Shown here: piece after piece, positions 41,524-43,335 of the stretch
How the letters are laid out: every line of letters begins with the position of its first letter
How positions within the stretch are numbered: the first letter of the stretch is position 1
From: Sedimentisphaerales bacterium
GTDB taxonomy: Bacteria; Planctomycetota; Phycisphaerae; Sedimentisphaerales; Anaerobacaceae
Direction of reading: 5' to 3'
DNA: 43,335 nt
Assembly (NCBI GenBank): GCA_016930645.1
Contig: JAFGGH010000071.1
Location: 1-43,335, forward strand
Notes under the pieces: generated by a model
What the model saw: the letters and a program-made list of their open reading frames with translations, nothing else
The model's database searches: none
What the model was told of the DNA's origin: nothing
Made by a program: the position numbers and the translations under genes

Positions 41524-43131
41524 ATGAAAGAGCAGACAGAATTTCGCCGCTATCTGGCTAATGTTGATTCAGATTCGACAAGCCAGCGTTTTACTGATTG
41601 CCTTGTGATTGGTGCCGGTATTGCCGGACTTCGCGCCGCCATTGAGGCAGCCGGTCAGCAGAAAGTTGTCGTTGCCTGTAAAGGTTCCCTGCAGGACAGC
41701 AACACCTGGCATGCCCAGGGCGGAATAGCATCGGTCCTTGAAAAAGATGATTCGATTAACTCTCATATCAAAGATACTCTTGCGACCGGATGCGGCCTGT
41801 GCGATGAGAATACCGTTGAGCTTGTCGTCAAAAACGGCCCGGAGCTGATAAAACAGCTTTTAGACTGGGGCGTGGAATTTGACTTTGAAGAAGGACACCT
41901 TGTAACAACAATCGAAGGCGGGCACAGCCATTCGAGAATCGCGCACGCTCACGGTGATGAAACCGGCAGAATGATTGCAGAGGTACTCATACGGAAAGTC
42001 AAAGCGAATCCGAATATAACTATTTTGGAGAATTTTTTCAGTATCGATTTGCTTACTAACGGAGATGATAACTGCGTCGGTGTCATTGGAAAAGACGAAA
42101 AAGGGCTTCACATTATCTGGGCGGCCAATACGATTCTGGCAACAGGCGGTGCGGGTATGTTATTCCGCGAGACTACTAATCCCGAGGTTGCCACAGGCGA
42201 CGGCCTGGCGATGGCATATCGAGCCGGAGCGGTACTTACTGATATGGAGTTTATGCAGTTTCACCCGACGACGCTTTATATAGCGGGAGCTTCACGAGCT
42301 TTGATGTCGGAAACGCTTCGCGGCGAAGGCGGAATCCTGGTAGATGCCGAAGGTAACCAGTTTATGAAAGATTACCACGAAAATGCGGAATTAGCGCCGC
42401 GCGATATAGTCAGCAGGGCGATACTTTCACATATGCTCAAGACCGGTGCTACTCACGTTTATCTTGATGTCCGCCATTTCGACAAGGAACATTTTGCCGA
42501 ACGGTTTCCACTGATTAGCGAGATTTGTGAGAGTTTCGATATTGATATCAGCAAAGATTTGATACCGGTCAGACCCAGCGCTCATTATATGGTCGGCGGA
42601 GTCAAAACCGACAGCACCGCCAAAACGAGTATCGAAAATCTTTTTGCCTGCGGCGAGATTGCCGCAACAGGCCTTCACGGCGCCAACCGTCTCGGCAGTA
42701 ACTCGCTTCTGGAAGGGCTGGTATTTGGAAAGACAGCAGGCCAACAATCTTGTCAGGTTAATAGAAACAAAGAGTACAAAAGACCCAAAATAAAATATGA
42801 TGTGCCGCGTTCGGACAGGACAAGACTCGATACCGAAGATGTTACAAACTCGCTCCGCGCCCTGATGTGGCGGAATATTGGAATTACACGGACCGAAAAA
42901 CAGCTCGCAGAGGCACAGGAAATCATAAGATTCTGGCAGCGGTATGTGATGGACAAAGTTTTTGAAAGCCGCCAAGGCTGGCAGTGCCAGAATATGCTCA
43001 CAACAAGCCTTTTGATGGCAAAAGCCGCACGGCAGCGGCAGGAAAGCAGGGGCGTGCACTACAGGTGCGATTTCCCCGAAACCGACGACGCAAACTTCAA
43101 AAAACATATCGAAATTTCCCGAAACATCTGA
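41524..43131 (+). CDS. nadB: L-aspartate oxidase
   Basis: This 535-residue FAD enzyme oxidises L-aspartate to iminoaspartate, the first step of de novo NAD synthesis. Seen: the FAD-binding 'CLVIGAGIAGLRAAIEA' (about 20-36); 'NTWHAQGGIASVL'; 'FMQFHPTTLYI'; the substrate/active-site region 'SETLRGEGGILVDAEGN'; 'SAHYMVGGVKTDS'; 'LFACGEIAATGLHGANRLGSNSLLEGLVFG'-type C-terminal FAD motif (about 378-405); and the helical C-terminal 'ALMWRNIGITR'. Length fits NadB rather than SdhA/FrdA. The start has no strong ribosome site. nadA and nadC are not in the window. Confidence 0.94.
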   Translation: MKEQTEFRRYLANVDSDSTSQRFTDCLVIGAGIAGLRAAIEAAGQQKVVVACKGSLQDSNTWHAQGGIASVLEKDDSINSHIKDTLATGCGLCDENTVELVVKNGPELIKQLLDWGVEFDFEEGHLVTTIEGGHSHSRIAHAHGDETGRMIAEVLIRKVKANPNITILENFFSIDLLTNGDDNCVGVIGKDEKGLHIIWAANTILATGGAGMLFRETTNPEVATGDGLAMAYRAGAVLTDMEFMQFHPTTLYIAGASRALMSETLRGEGGILVDAEGNQFMKDYHENAELAPRDIVSRAILSHMLKTGATHVYLDVRHFDKEHFAERFPLISEICESFDIDISKDLIPVRPSAHYMVGGVKTDSTAKTSIENLFACGEIAATGLHGANRLGSNSLLEGLVFGKTAGQQSCQVNRNKEYKRPKIKYDVPRSDRTRLDTEDVTNSLRALMWRNIGITRTEKQLAEAQEIIRFWQRYVMDKVFESRQGWQCQNMLTTSLLMAKAARQRQESRGVHYRCDFPETDDANFKKHIEISRNI

Positions 43132-43140
43132 CCTGAAATC

Positions 43141-43149
43141 TGGTATAAT
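43141..43149 (+). promoter_or_regulatory. Extended -10 promoter for the RNase P RNA gene
   Basis: TGGTATAAT (43141-43149) is an extended -10 element (TG-N-TATAAT), 10 bp after the nadB stop. The predicted start is about 43156. No good -35 hexamer is seen, as is usual with extended -10 promoters. Confidence 0.6.
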
Positions 43150-43169
43150 AAATAAGCTCATTGAAAATT

Positions 43170-43335
43170 CAGAGAGTGGGTCGTGCGGTCGCCCCGCCCA
43201 GCGATGGGCGGGGAGGAAAGTCCGAGCAGGGCAGGGCACGGTGATGGCTAACAGCCACCGTCCGATTTATCGGAAAGGGAAAGTGCCACAGAAAATACAC
43301 AGCCCCGCACCTATTTTGACCAGTTTATAACTTAC
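43170..43335 (+). ncRNA. rnpB: RNase P RNA, bacterial type A, 5' part (cut by window end)
   Basis: The catalytic RNA of RNase P, which trims 5' leaders of tRNA precursors. The universal core GAGGAAAGTCCGAGC lies at 43211-43225 after the P3 hairpin (GTCGCCCCGCCCAGCGATGG region, 43188-43210). The 'GGGCAGGGCACGGTGATGGC' / 'TAACAGCCACCG' stretch follows, then 'GTGCCACAGAAAATACAC', corresponding to the conserved ACAGA-AA motif. The 3' half, including P4's second strand, lies beyond the window. The exact 5' end is approximate. Confidence 0.95.

Overview
This 43.3 kb window looks like a chromosome segment of a planctomycete, most likely the class Phycisphaerae. The evidence is a prepilin-type protein ending in the planctomycete '[13 protein letters not shown]' signature, a SpoVG with an inserted zinc ribbon, many GTG/TTG starts, weak Shine-Dalgarno sites, and dispersed 'ctctgtg...', 'cctgcc...gaaggcagg' and 'KTNPI'-type intergenic repeats. 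This lineage call is inference; no rRNA is present. The core genes look moderate in GC, while several accessory genes are visibly AT-rich.

Layout. (1) 0.1-14.9 kb: a DUF1573 lipoprotein followed by a nearly complete type II secretion operon (gspC-like, D, E, F, G, H, I, J, K, L, M), interrupted by palindromic repeats between D/E and E/F. (2) 15.2-18.4 kb: a FlgM-like small protein, a convergent ispE-spoVG pair with its own sigma70-type promoter, and a lone prepilin-like protein. (3) 18.4-23.2 kb: aconitase behind a structured leader with a terminator, a LOG-family protein, an exported protein and hisD. (4) 23.2-31.1 kb: a tryptophan operon, trpL-trpE-trpG-trpD-trpF-trpB-trpA, without trpC. 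It has a textbook ribosome-mediated attenuator whose 17-residue leader peptide carries three consecutive Trp codons. The operon is interrupted by two AT-rich genes, a small membrane protein and a GIY-YIG/T5orf172-type nuclease. Each lies between 'cacagag' repeats on the left and 'ctctgtg' repeats on the right, and these repeats supply the trpG stop codon and the trpD start codon. (5) 31.1-35.6 kb: a 1243-residue AT-rich protein with a C-terminal PD-(D/E)XK-like motif, bracketed in the same way, then a repeat-rich stretch holding a candidate non-coding transcript. (6) 35.6-39.9 kb: a sigma54 activator, recG and pcm, all on the minus strand. (7) 39.9-43.3 kb: a candidate roughly 60-nt structured RNA, a DUF3800 protein, a lipoprotein, nadB, and the 5' part of the RNase P RNA gene, cut by the window end.

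How it works together: the T2SS block should assemble an export machine for folded proteins across the outer membrane. The trp block makes tryptophan from chorismate, except that the indole-glycerol-phosphate synthase step must be encoded elsewhere, and it is controlled by charged tRNA-Trp through the leader. The most unusual structure is the set of inverted-repeat-bounded accessory genes in and next to the trp operon, one of them a homing-type nuclease. All functional calls come from reading motifs by eye; no database search was run.
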